This document shows, one piece after another, positions 10,662 through 19,507 of a stretch of 64,000 bases of DNA. The notes under the pieces were generated by a model. It worked only from the letters and a program-made list of their open reading frames with translations. It searched no databases and had not been told where the DNA came from. Position numbers and translations under genes: made by a program. The DNA comes from Candidatus Nitrotoga arctica (GTDB lineage: Bacteria > Pseudomonadota > Gammaproteobacteria > Burkholderiales > Gallionellaceae). Location: contig NZ_OU912926.1 in NCBI RefSeq assembly GCF_918378365.1, positions 1-64,000 of the forward strand, given 5' to 3'. Every line of letters starts with the position of its first letter. Positions within the stretch are counted from its first letter, which is position 1.

Positions 10662-13205
10662 ATGAAAACATCAATCTGGCTCGCCACCATGGCCGTTGCA
10701 GCCATTGCTGCACTAGCGTGGTTCACAAAGCAACCCGAGATAGCTCAGGCAGAGATCGCAACCCAGCCATCCGTCGCGCAAGCGCAAATGACCAGTCAAC
10801 AAAACAGCGCCTATACCGATAATGAATTTCATTCTGGCGAAGTTGGCCTCAGTCCAAGTGCGCGTGCGGGACGTGAAATTTGGTTCAAGGCGACCGCGGG
10901 CAACGAGCGTTTTCATACGTACACTTTTCAGCAGCGCGTTGGCGTATTAATTGATTGGTTCCGGGTGCTGCGCGGTGACCAGCGTGAACAGCGTTTTCAA
11001 ACATGGGGGCTAATTAATGATCCCGGCTGCTGCACCCCGGGCAGTCCGAATTGTCCAGCCAAAAGTCGGGAAGAAACCTATGGTTTTGATTGGTGCCCGG
11101 GTGATGAGACGCTACTGAAGTTTGTCGGTAAGTCTGGCTATCGTGACCCAGCCTGCGATTTCAAGGACGCACCCGCTGAATCTGCCGACCCCAAAGGACA
11201 TCAGGATGGACGAGAAGATGCCTGTAACCTGGCCTTTGGTACTTCAACCGGCGCGTTAGGTTTTCGTAAATTTCCCAATCCAAAATTTGATCCGGTGGCG
11301 TGGAAAAAACTTAATGGCAGTCTGGGAACGTGGGAAGGCTATGATCGTAAAATCAGCAGTGACCCAAAACGTAATGATGCCAAGCTGAGCCGTCTTAGCG
11401 ATGGTTCCATTGAACCGCCGTTCCGCATTGGCATGGCATGCGGCGCCTGCCACATTGCATTTAACCCGGCCAAGCCACCCACTGACTCTGCCCATCCAAA
11501 ATGGGAAAATATTACTGGCCTGGTTGGCAATCAGTACATTCGCATTTCTGAAATCATCGTTTCGGGTATGCCCAGTGACACTCTGGAATGGCAAGTATTT
11601 GCTCACGCGCGTCCCGGCACATCCGATACTTCTGCTATCCCTACCGATCAGATCAACAACGCTGGCACTATCAATGCGCTTATCAATATTGCCCAGCGCC
11701 CGGTTCACGACAATACCCAAGTTCTCAGGTGGCGCAAGGCTGAGGTCTGCCCCAGCGGTGCGAAAGAACATGAGTGCTGGTGTGAGCCGAATAAGCCCGG
11801 CAAGTGCTGGCAACGCAGCCTCAAGACTGAGGCCGTGCACCATATACTCAAGGGCGGTGAAGACTCAACAGGTGCACTAGGTGCAATCCAACGCGTTTAT
11901 TTCAACATTGGTTCGTGCGCAGAAAAGTGCTGGCTGAATCATCTAACTGATTTACGCCAGCTCGATCCTGCCGCGCGCAACTTTGGTCAGACGCCCTTCA
12001 GCATCGGCCAGTGCCGTCGCGAGTGCCCCAATTTCCGCGCCATAGAAGATCGTTTGCAAGACATCCTGGCCTTCTTCCTATCGCCTGAAAGCGCAGCGGC
12101 CGATTTGCAAGCTGCACGTGCAAACATGCACGCATCGAAGGTCGCGTATGGCAAAGATGATTTGACTGCTGATCTTGAACAAGAATTCGGCAAGGGCGCG
12201 GTCAGTCGTGGCCGCACTGTGTTCGCCGCCAATTGCGCGCGTTGCCATTCCAGCAGCAAAGCGCCGGCAGAGACGGTGGATTTTCACGCGCTTGATCCCA
12301 AGACCGGTTTGCGCGCCGACTGGCTTGGAAGTGACGCGCTTGCCCCGGTATCGGAAATTGGCACGGATCGTTGCCGTGCTCTGCACTCCAATCATATGCA
12401 AGGGCATGTATGGGAAGAGTTTGCGTCCGAGAACTATTATGCTCGTCCCGCCGACCCGAATATCCCCGAACAGAACGGTGGAGGACGTGGTTATTACCGC
12501 AATATTTCATTGCTCAATGTATGGGCACATGCTCCGTTCCTGCACAATAATTCGGTAGGGCCCGAGTTATGTGGGATCAGTACCGGATCATACGACTTTT
12601 ACCGTAACAGCTATGTCGACGCTAGCAAGCCTGGCTACCCTATGCTGTCGCATGATAAAAGCCCTGTCTGCTGGAAATACGACCCCAGTGTGGATGGTCG
12701 CTTCAAGCTGTATGTCGCATCGATGAACGACCTGCTTAATCCGTCACAGCGCGCTCCCAAGGCGACCAAGCTCGATCGGGACATTGTGCTCGATGTTGGC
12801 CCACGAGTTTGGGACGGGTCTGAAGAAAAGCTCATCGGCTTCTCAGTACGCATTCCTGCAGGATCGACCGCGGGCAAAGTGGGTAATTTTCAGCACAAGG
12901 CCTTCATCGCCGATCTGATCGCGGCCAAGCTGCATCCCCAGCAACTCGAAAAAAACTATACAACACAATTCGGGGCAGCCAACGCACATCAGCTTGTGCT
13001 GGCCATGCAGGATACTGCCAATGCCATAGTGCAGGACCCGGGCAAACTGGTTGACGCAATCAAATCGGCCCGCGCGCGACTGCCGCTGTTGGGTGAGGTA
13101 TATTCCTCATGCAATGCGGAAATCGAAAATGACGGCCATCGTTTTGGCGAGGATCTGTCACCCTCCGACAAAAAAGCACTGATCGCCTTTCTGGCAACGC
13201 TTTAA
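10662..13205 (+). CDS. Large di-heme c-type cytochrome
   Basis: 847 aa with an N-terminal signal/anchor (residues about 5-22). Two heme-attachment motifs are present, CGACH (260-264) and CARCH (525-529). The MauG/cytochrome-peroxidase-type segment LNVWAHAPFLHNNSVGP lies after the second heme (near 625). Many additional Cys residues (CCTPGSPNC, CPSGAKEHECWCEPNKPGKCW and others) suggest disulfides in the periplasm. It is much longer than ordinary di-heme peroxidases (about 350 aa). It is followed after 10 bp by a lipoprotein gene and then three more di-heme genes, so it likely forms one complex or pathway with them. The substrate is unknown. Confidence 0.87.
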   Translation: MKTSIWLATMAVAAIAALAWFTKQPEIAQAEIATQPSVAQAQMTSQQNSAYTDNEFHSGEVGLSPSARAGREIWFKATAGNERFHTYTFQQRVGVLIDWFRVLRGDQREQRFQTWGLINDPGCCTPGSPNCPAKSREETYGFDWCPGDETLLKFVGKSGYRDPACDFKDAPAESADPKGHQDGREDACNLAFGTSTGALGFRKFPNPKFDPVAWKKLNGSLGTWEGYDRKISSDPKRNDAKLSRLSDGSIEPPFRIGMACGACHIAFNPAKPPTDSAHPKWENITGLVGNQYIRISEIIVSGMPSDTLEWQVFAHARPGTSDTSAIPTDQINNAGTINALINIAQRPVHDNTQVLRWRKAEVCPSGAKEHECWCEPNKPGKCWQRSLKTEAVHHILKGGEDSTGALGAIQRVYFNIGSCAEKCWLNHLTDLRQLDPAARNFGQTPFSIGQCRRECPNFRAIEDRLQDILAFFLSPESAAADLQAARANMHASKVAYGKDDLTADLEQEFGKGAVSRGRTVFAANCARCHSSSKAPAETVDFHALDPKTGLRADWLGSDALAPVSEIGTDRCRALHSNHMQGHVWEEFASENYYARPADPNIPEQNGGGRGYYRNISLLNVWAHAPFLHNNSVGPELCGISTGSYDFYRNSYVDASKPGYPMLSHDKSPVCWKYDPSVDGRFKLYVASMNDLLNPSQRAPKATKLDRDIVLDVGPRVWDGSEEKLIGFSVRIPAGSTAGKVGNFQHKAFIADLIAAKLHPQQLEKNYTTQFGAANAHQLVLAMQDTANAIVQDPGKLVDAIKSARARLPLLGEVYSSCNAEIENDGHRFGEDLSPSDKKALIAFLATL

Positions 13206-13215
13206 GGAGAACCAT

Positions 13216-14061
13216 ATGCGTACCCTTCCCCTGCTTATGATTGCTGTCGTTCTACCATTGTCTGGTTGTGATTATATTAAAAGTCGGTTTGGGGCTAAAC
13301 CTGATATTTATTATGCGACTTACGGCGAGGGCTATGCCGCGAAGCCCGATCTGGCTCAGCTCGAATACGAGCACCCGCTGTCAGTTAAAGAACTCGTCAA
13401 GGTTACGCCCCAGTATCTCGACACCTTGTCACAGGAACAGCTCGACCAGCTCTATGCACGTCTGCCTGCCGGCCCTATCCCCGATGGTGCATTCGACGGC
13501 AGCATCGTCTTTCCCAAGGGCAGTAGCGGAAAATTACGTCTTGCTGAAATGCTTGGCGGCCTGAAAGGCTTGGCAGCACAGTTCAAGGGTAAAAAGCTGG
13601 AAATCGTTGGTGAGACCTTATGGAAGGGCAAGGTTTTTTACCGTGATGAAAAAGTGCTGCGCAACCGCATCGAGGATCTGACCATTCTTCGTCCCATCAT
13701 TGGTGCTGGAGAGATTCCAAAAATCAGTGTCGATGGCCGGGATGCATGGCTGTTGTTCCCGGCTAAACTGTACTGCGGTCAAAGTCTGCTGGATTCCCGG
13801 CGCGAGTCCATCATCATCGACTATGCCTTTACTGACGAGCTCCCCGGCTATCGCGAGATGCCGGATTCTCTGGCTGGTCGCAACGGCCTCAAGGTGCGTG
13901 ATGAGATCCGCATGATACGTCCCGGTCTGTATCTGGGTCGTGCTTATCTTGATCGCGCTTTCGGGCTGAATTTCATACTTGAAAATAAAACGCTAGCCAA
14001 AGCAGGTGAGGCCGATTTTCTTGCCGGTAAAATCGTCCAGGAGTGCTGGTCTGGCACATAG
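13216..14061 (+). CDS. Lipoprotein of unknown function
   Basis: 281 aa. The lipobox LSGC ends at Cys 18. The body has no recognised domain; there is one further Cys pair (YCGQS, ECWSGT at the C-terminus). AAGGAGA precedes the ATG. The end overlaps the possible long form of the next cytochrome gene, which points to translational coupling. Position between two cytochrome genes suggests an outer-membrane-anchored partner of the redox proteins. Confidence 0.78.
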   Translation: MRTLPLLMIAVVLPLSGCDYIKSRFGAKPDIYYATYGEGYAAKPDLAQLEYEHPLSVKELVKVTPQYLDTLSQEQLDQLYARLPAGPIPDGAFDGSIVFPKGSSGKLRLAEMLGGLKGLAAQFKGKKLEIVGETLWKGKVFYRDEKVLRNRIEDLTILRPIIGAGEIPKISVDGRDAWLLFPAKLYCGQSLLDSRRESIIIDYAFTDELPGYREMPDSLAGRNGLKVRDEIRMIRPGLYLGRAYLDRAFGLNFILENKTLAKAGEADFLAGKIVQECWSGT

Positions 14062-14084
14062 CTGGAGTATCACGGAAGTCTTAC

Positions 14085-16070
14085 ATGAACCGGATAACAG
14101 GAGGCATCATGGCGTTGCTGTGCTGTTTAAGCATGGGTGCCGTTGCGGATGACGGTGACCTGCCTCCGACAGGTCGCTCTCGTTTTGATTTTTTGATGGG
14201 TAATGCGCCTGTGCCATATCCTTTCCCGCGCCTTATAGCGCGCATCCGATCGCAACTCGAAGCATCCGGGGACGGCTTATCACCCCTAAAAATCACGCTG
14301 ATTCCTCTGGGACGTTCGCTACGACGTTCCGTCGCCGCACCCGATTTTTTCCATTTTCCAAGTGTAGTCGCAGCGGTGGATGGCAATTCCCAAGAAGGTT
14401 ATACGCCGTTAAAGGACCAGTTGTTTTTAGGCTATAACGAGCGCGCCGAATCAGTCGAAATTATTAGCTATAACGAGCAGGCCGGGCGTTTTGAATTTCA
14501 GGTCGTACGTGATTACCGATCTGGCGCGCAGCCGAAAACCTACTATGCGAGCCGCGCACTATGTCTTGCCTGCCACCAGAATAATGCGCCAATTTTCTCA
14601 CGTCCATTGTGGGACGAAACGCCTGCCAACCCTGCCATCGCCGCGCGCCTTAAAGCCACGGGACGCGATTTTTATGGCATCCCGCTTTCTGGAACTGATA
14701 TTTCCAGCGCTATTGATGCTGCGGCAGAGCGTGCCAATCTGTTCCAAGTATGGCTGCAGATATGGCGCGAAGCATGCAGCAATGTTTGTCGCGCACAGTG
14801 GCTCGATGCCGCACTTGCTTATGCCATGTCCGGAAATTTGCCGGAAGTCGATGAATTGAAATTCACTGATCTGGAAGTGCGCTGGATAAAAACATGGCCG
14901 CAGGGTCTCAGCATTCCTGGTTCCAGCATTCCCAATCGCGATCCGTTCGCGAATATCGTTGAACCCCACATCAAATCACCTGCCATGCTGTCTCATCCCG
15001 TGGCGGAGCTGGCACAGCTGGCGTACATTCCCGCCCAATTGGAACCGCTTAATCCACGTCCGATATTACAACGCTGGACTACTCCAGATAAAACTCGATT
15101 AGTAGCCGGACTGGCTGGATTGCTAAATAAAGCTGACGTGCAAGCATTTGATCGCGCACTGGTAACACATACCAAGGCGCAGTCGCGCACACTCACGCTG
15201 CCATGTCATTTCACACGCAAACCGAGACGTGTAGTGTTCAACTGCACTACCTCAGATCTGCATTTGTCGGGGGTAATTCAAAATGTCGGAAGTACGCTCA
15301 GCGGACAGATTGACCGACTGCAAGTGGGCCATGCGAAGACTGCACTTGACTTGACCCTCTCTGGCCGGATGACTAAAGCGGGACAGATTGAACTAATACC
15401 CAAGCGCGGAGCGAGTGAGGTTCGTTTGTCCGACGGGCGTCGCTGGTCACGGCTGCAACTCAACACCTTGCGCGCCGATCAAGGCTTTGCAACCCTCACA
15501 CTGATCGATGATTACGCGGCTGTGCGCTCTGCGTCGCCCCGCTTGCCGTTGATGACGGCAAGTGTTTTTGACGGTAGTCGCGCACTGGCTGAGTTGCAAG
15601 CTGAATTAGGCATGGATAAGCGCGAAGCTTTGGCGCGCGAAATTTTAGCAAACAAACTGCCGCCCGCAAAATTGGAAATCGTAGCGCCGCGCAAACTCTC
15701 CGGCAGCGCGGCACGCTTTTTACAATACTGCGGACAATGTCATGACAGCACAACTAATTTTCCGCCTAATTTTTTGCACGGCGATGACGCTACCGTCAAC
15801 ACTCGTCTTGATCATTGCGCCGAACGCATTTTTTATCGCCTAAGCATGTGGCACGTGGCCGAGGCGAAGCGCGGTAAAACCGCCATGCCGCCGATCTCAG
15901 CGCTTGCCGCATATGGCTTCGATGCAGCAAGCTGGACGAACTCCGCGCCATTGGCTGATTTACTAGACGCTGCACGCCAACGTATTGTCACTCACGGTGG
16001 CCAGCCTGATGCCGTACTTACGCGGCCTTTCGAACAACTGCGCAGTTGCCTCCCCTCCTCCACTCCATGA
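14085..16070 (+). CDS. Di-heme c-type cytochrome
   Basis: 661 aa from the ATG at 14085, which gives a proper signal peptide (residues 1-22, cleaved after A-V-A). An in-frame GTG at 14043 would add residues that disturb the signal, so I prefer 14085. Heme motifs are CLACH (160-164, followed by QNNAPIFSRPLW) and CGQCH (549-553). The middle (about 300-510) has no Cys and looks like a beta-rich domain. Overall it resembles no cytochrome I know by name. It is probably periplasmic and is co-directional and close to its neighbours. Confidence 0.84.
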   Translation: MNRITGGIMALLCCLSMGAVADDGDLPPTGRSRFDFLMGNAPVPYPFPRLIARIRSQLEASGDGLSPLKITLIPLGRSLRRSVAAPDFFHFPSVVAAVDGNSQEGYTPLKDQLFLGYNERAESVEIISYNEQAGRFEFQVVRDYRSGAQPKTYYASRALCLACHQNNAPIFSRPLWDETPANPAIAARLKATGRDFYGIPLSGTDISSAIDAAAERANLFQVWLQIWREACSNVCRAQWLDAALAYAMSGNLPEVDELKFTDLEVRWIKTWPQGLSIPGSSIPNRDPFANIVEPHIKSPAMLSHPVAELAQLAYIPAQLEPLNPRPILQRWTTPDKTRLVAGLAGLLNKADVQAFDRALVTHTKAQSRTLTLPCHFTRKPRRVVFNCTTSDLHLSGVIQNVGSTLSGQIDRLQVGHAKTALDLTLSGRMTKAGQIELIPKRGASEVRLSDGRRWSRLQLNTLRADQGFATLTLIDDYAAVRSASPRLPLMTASVFDGSRALAELQAELGMDKREALAREILANKLPPAKLEIVAPRKLSGSAARFLQYCGQCHDSTTNFPPNFLHGDDATVNTRLDHCAERIFYRLSMWHVAEAKRGKTAMPPISALAAYGFDAASWTNSAPLADLLDAARQRIVTHGGQPDAVLTRPFEQLRSCLPSSTP

Positions 16071-16090
16071 TCTGAAAGGAAGATTCCCTT

Positions 16091-17578
16091 ATGAAAATCT
16101 CCTCCTGCATAGTCTGCCGTATCGGGTTATGGTCGGGCATCATTCTGGTCGTACTTTTGCTGCTGCTCACCGGGCTGCGTTTTTGCCGCGATGAACCCGT
16201 CGTGTATGCAGACCCGGTCGAGCATTTTAAATACGGTTCTACGGGTGGCGACCGCGTGATGGGTTTTCCCAAACGGGTATTCCGGGCATTGCCAGAAATC
16301 TGCGGCCAATATCTTCCCGGTAAGGGGTATGCGTCACTGGGCATGATTTTTGAGCCTGGCCACGATCTTCCGGTCGGCATGAGTCAACGCAGGCATATGG
16401 GTATCGACCGCACTTTTCTCAACTGTGCGGTGTGCCATACCTCAACTGTACGTGTGAAAGCGGATGCCAAGCCCATGCTGGTGGTTGGCATGGGCGCCAA
16501 CACTTTTAATCTGATGGCCTTCGAGAAATTCATCAATAGCTGTATGCGTGACGTGAAATTCAGTGCTGAATATCTGGTACCAGTCATTCAGGCTCAAGCT
16601 ATCCAAGAACAGGGCGTCGAGCTGTCGCTGCTGGATCGCTATGTGGTTTACCCTGTTGCCATTACGTTGATGCGCGACCGCGTCACCTCCCTCATGCATC
16701 GTATGCGCTTCATTGACGCACAGCCGGATTGGGGGCCGGGCCGGGTTGATACCTTCAATTCCGCCAAGGCCCTGTTCAATTTTTCCATTGAACAATTGCC
16801 GCATGAGGAGCTGCTGGGTACGGCCGATTTTCCAACTATCTGGAATCAGGGCAAGAAAACCAGCATGCAGTTGCATTGGGATGGCAACAACAATTACGTA
16901 GAAGAGCGCAATCTTAACGCTGCCTTCGGCACTGGAGCCACGCCGCCCAGTCTGGACCACGCCGCCATGACGCGTATCCAGGTATGGAATGCCAGCGCCA
17001 CGGCGCCTGCCTTTGGAAAATCTTTCCCCATCGATCCGGTCAAAGTCCAGCACGGCGCAACGATTTACAAGGAATATTGCGCTGCCTGCCACGGCGCAAG
17101 CGGCACCGATTTTTCCGGGGCGTATGTCGGTAAAGTCACACCTCTGAAAGAGATAGGCACCGATCCCAACCGGCTTAATTCCTTTACCCCTATGCTCGCC
17201 GAAAATCTAGGCACGCCGTATGCCGGAACGGCTTATAGATTTACGCACTTCCGCAAAACCTGGGGTTATGCCAATGCCCCGCTGGACGGTCTGTGGTTGC
17301 GCGCGCCGTATTTACACAATGGCTCCGTACCAACATTGTGGGATCTGCTGCAACCGGTGAATCAGCGTCCAGCACACTTTTATCGCGGTAATGATCTTTA
17401 TGATCCAGTGAAATTAGGATTCGTCGCGGACGTGGCGAAGGATGGCGATAAATCCTACTTTGCTTACGACACAGACAAGCCCGGCAACAGCAAGGCGGGT
17501 CATACAGGCAAGGCTTACGGAACTGAACTGCCTGATGAAGATAAATGGGCGCTGATTGAATACCTTAAAACATTCTGA
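16091..17578 (+). CDS. RoxA-like di-heme cytochrome c (paralogue A)
   Basis: 495 aa. The N-terminal transmembrane anchor is at residues about 10-32. Heme motifs are CAVCH (112-116) and CAACH (330-334). After the second heme comes WLRAPYLHNGSVPTLWDLL (near 400), the signature shared by MauG/cytochrome peroxidases and RoxA-type rubber oxygenases, and the protein ends in DKWALIEYLKTF. It is a clear paralogue of the next cytochrome (same length, same motif spacing). It is probably membrane-anchored and faces the periplasm. It could be a peroxidase, an oxygenase or an electron carrier; sequence alone does not decide. Confidence 0.88.
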   Translation: MKISSCIVCRIGLWSGIILVVLLLLLTGLRFCRDEPVVYADPVEHFKYGSTGGDRVMGFPKRVFRALPEICGQYLPGKGYASLGMIFEPGHDLPVGMSQRRHMGIDRTFLNCAVCHTSTVRVKADAKPMLVVGMGANTFNLMAFEKFINSCMRDVKFSAEYLVPVIQAQAIQEQGVELSLLDRYVVYPVAITLMRDRVTSLMHRMRFIDAQPDWGPGRVDTFNSAKALFNFSIEQLPHEELLGTADFPTIWNQGKKTSMQLHWDGNNNYVEERNLNAAFGTGATPPSLDHAAMTRIQVWNASATAPAFGKSFPIDPVKVQHGATIYKEYCAACHGASGTDFSGAYVGKVTPLKEIGTDPNRLNSFTPMLAENLGTPYAGTAYRFTHFRKTWGYANAPLDGLWLRAPYLHNGSVPTLWDLLQPVNQRPAHFYRGNDLYDPVKLGFVADVAKDGDKSYFAYDTDKPGNSKAGHTGKAYGTELPDEDKWALIEYLKTF

Positions 17579-17629
17579 CTTAATTGAGTACTCCAAAACA
17601 CATGACAGAATTTCCATTTAAGGTGGTTT

Positions 17630-17706
17630 CCCTCATCCCCACCTTCTCCCTGGGGGAGAAGGGCTTTGCTTCCCTCTCCCCCAGGGAGAGGGACTAAGGG
17701 TGAGGG
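17630..17706. repeat. Palindromic intergenic repeat (REP-like)
   Basis: Two back-to-back palindromes, CCTTCTCCCTGGGGGAGAAGG and CCCTCTCCCCCAGGGAGAGGG, bracketed by CCCTCA and TGAGGG. This C/G-rich form is a common dispersed intergenic repeat in proteobacterial genomes. It lies between the two paralogous cytochrome genes and could act as a processing or attenuation hairpin. Confidence 0.75.
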
Positions 17707-17752
17707 AAGGAATGTCCATGAACAAAAAGATCAATAAGGAAGGAGAAATATC

Positions 17753-19210
17753 ATGACAAAACTCTGCAAATGCTCTCGCTGGCTGCTCCCACTCGGTATT
17801 CTTGCCCTCATTACGGTCGCGGTGCTCGGCTATGTCAGCTGGGATCGGTTCTTCCGCGATTACGGCCAACCGCCATTCTCCAGCGCGGAGGAGCGCTTCA
17901 AATATGGCTCTATCGGTGCTGAATTCGATGCCGGTATTCCTTACTGGATTTTCTATGTGCTGCCGCGCATGTTTCCGGAAAAATTGCCGAAGCCGGGCGG
18001 CCTTGCCGCTTTTGGTGTGAACTGGGAGCAGGGAAAAGAGTTGCCCATCGGCTTCACCAAACGCCGTATCGGTTTTGATCGCGTGGCCAATAACTGCGCT
18101 GCCTGTCATGTGGCAAGTTACCGCAAAGCGCATAACGAGAATCCTGTTCTCATCGCCACCGGCCCCAACCACACGCTTGATCTGGAAGCCTTCTTCCGCT
18201 TCCTGGTCGATTGCGCGAAAGACCCGCGTTTTAATGCCGATAATTTGATGTCCGAGATCAATGGCGCCGCCAAGCTCGACTGGATTGACCGCATGGCTTA
18301 CCGCTTCCTCATTATCCCGATCACCAAAAAAAGGCTGCTGGAGCGCGAAGGGCAATTCCAGTGGATCTATCGTCATGACTTTCCCGAATGGGGAAGGGGA
18401 CGCGATGATGCGATGAACCTGACCAAGTATTTCATGATCCGCTGGAAAATGGACGACACGTTTGGGCCCACCGACATGCCTTCGGTATGGAATCTGAAAA
18501 AATACAAACCTGAGTTGGGCCACCGCATGAACTTTGCCGGTGATTCCCATGACCCGCGCTCGGTCGTTATGGACTCTGCGCTGGGCTTGCTAGGTGCGGC
18601 ACCGCATGATAAAAACGATTTTTTGAAACAGATCGACTGGTTGCTCGACTACCTCGGCAACACGCCTGCACCAAAATATCCTTTCATCATAGACCAAGCC
18701 CTGGCCGCCAAGGGCAAGTCAGTGTTTGATGCAAACTGCATGCAATGCCATGCGTCCGCCCGTGTCGGAACGCGTATTCTCCTCGCCGAAATTGGCACCG
18801 ACCGCGGACGCATGGACACCTGGAACCAACAGGCTGCCATTGAAGCAAACAAAGTTGTCAGAGATATGGGCCTCGAACGTAAAGGCCTGGTGGAAGAACC
18901 ATTGATCGGTTACGTCGCCCAGTTCCTCGATGGTATCTGGTTGCGCGCGCCTTATCTCCACAACGGCTCCATCCCCTCGCTCAGGGATCTGTTAAAACCG
19001 CCCAGCCAGCGGCCGCAGGCATTTTGGCGTGGCTACGATGTTTATGATCCCGCCAATATGGGCTTCATTTCGCAAGGCCCGGAAGCGGAAAGGGCAGGTA
19101 CAAAATATGACACCACCCTGCGCGGCAACGGCAACATGGGCCACGACTTCGGCACCGGGCTGCCGGAAGAGGACAAGAATTCGTTAGTGGAATATCTGAA
19201 GACTTTGTAA
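17753..19210 (+). CDS. RoxA-like di-heme cytochrome c (paralogue B)
   Basis: 485 aa. N-terminal anchor at residues about 10-28. Heme motifs are CAACH (115-119) and CMQCH (329-333). The peroxidase/RoxA-type segment IWLRAPYLHNGSIPSLRDLL follows at about 395, and the end DKNSLVEYLKTL matches paralogue A. AAGGAGA supports the start. With paralogue A it probably arose by tandem duplication; the two now differ over much of the heme-1 domain. Confidence 0.88.
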   Translation: MTKLCKCSRWLLPLGILALITVAVLGYVSWDRFFRDYGQPPFSSAEERFKYGSIGAEFDAGIPYWIFYVLPRMFPEKLPKPGGLAAFGVNWEQGKELPIGFTKRRIGFDRVANNCAACHVASYRKAHNENPVLIATGPNHTLDLEAFFRFLVDCAKDPRFNADNLMSEINGAAKLDWIDRMAYRFLIIPITKKRLLEREGQFQWIYRHDFPEWGRGRDDAMNLTKYFMIRWKMDDTFGPTDMPSVWNLKKYKPELGHRMNFAGDSHDPRSVVMDSALGLLGAAPHDKNDFLKQIDWLLDYLGNTPAPKYPFIIDQALAAKGKSVFDANCMQCHASARVGTRILLAEIGTDRGRMDTWNQQAAIEANKVVRDMGLERKGLVEEPLIGYVAQFLDGIWLRAPYLHNGSIPSLRDLLKPPSQRPQAFWRGYDVYDPANMGFISQGPEAERAGTKYDTTLRGNGNMGHDFGTGLPEEDKNSLVEYLKTL

Positions 19211-19284
19211 GGAACGTATCACCCTAATAACAACAATAACAACAGAGACGGATGCGGACTTTTTTAAATCTCAAGGAGAATGCG

Positions 19285-19497
19285 ATGGAATATCTGCTGG
19301 CACATTTTTCACGCTCTCGACGAGTGGTGGTCGATGATATTTTTTCTGGACGAACCGAGGAGATCATAGAACTCGAAGCGGGAGCTCACATTGTAGCGCT
19401 GGGCCCGCCATATAATTTTACCCCTTCATCAATCAATATTGTTCTGCGCGATACGTCGCCGCTCACGCCGATGGAGGTGGCCTTTGATCCCATATAG
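19285..19497 (+). CDS. Small protein, unknown
   Basis: 70 aa from the ATG at 19285, chosen because AAGGAG sits 8 bp upstream. Residues 5-60 contain VVVDDIFSGRTEEIIELEAGAHIVALGPP, a beta-rich pattern, with no signal peptide. It ends just before the patatin gene start at 19508 and is likely coupled to it. Family not recognised. Confidence 0.6.
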   Translation: MEYLLAHFSRSRRVVVDDIFSGRTEEIIELEAGAHIVALGPPYNFTPSSINIVLRDTSPLTPMEVAFDPI

Positions 19498-19507
19498 CTG
19501 CCGGGCC

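Noticed and set aside
17633..18550. Long open frame on the minus strand over the second RoxA-like cytochrome
   Set aside because: It is the antisense shadow of a gene with both heme motifs and a ribosome-binding site; it has no recognisable domain.
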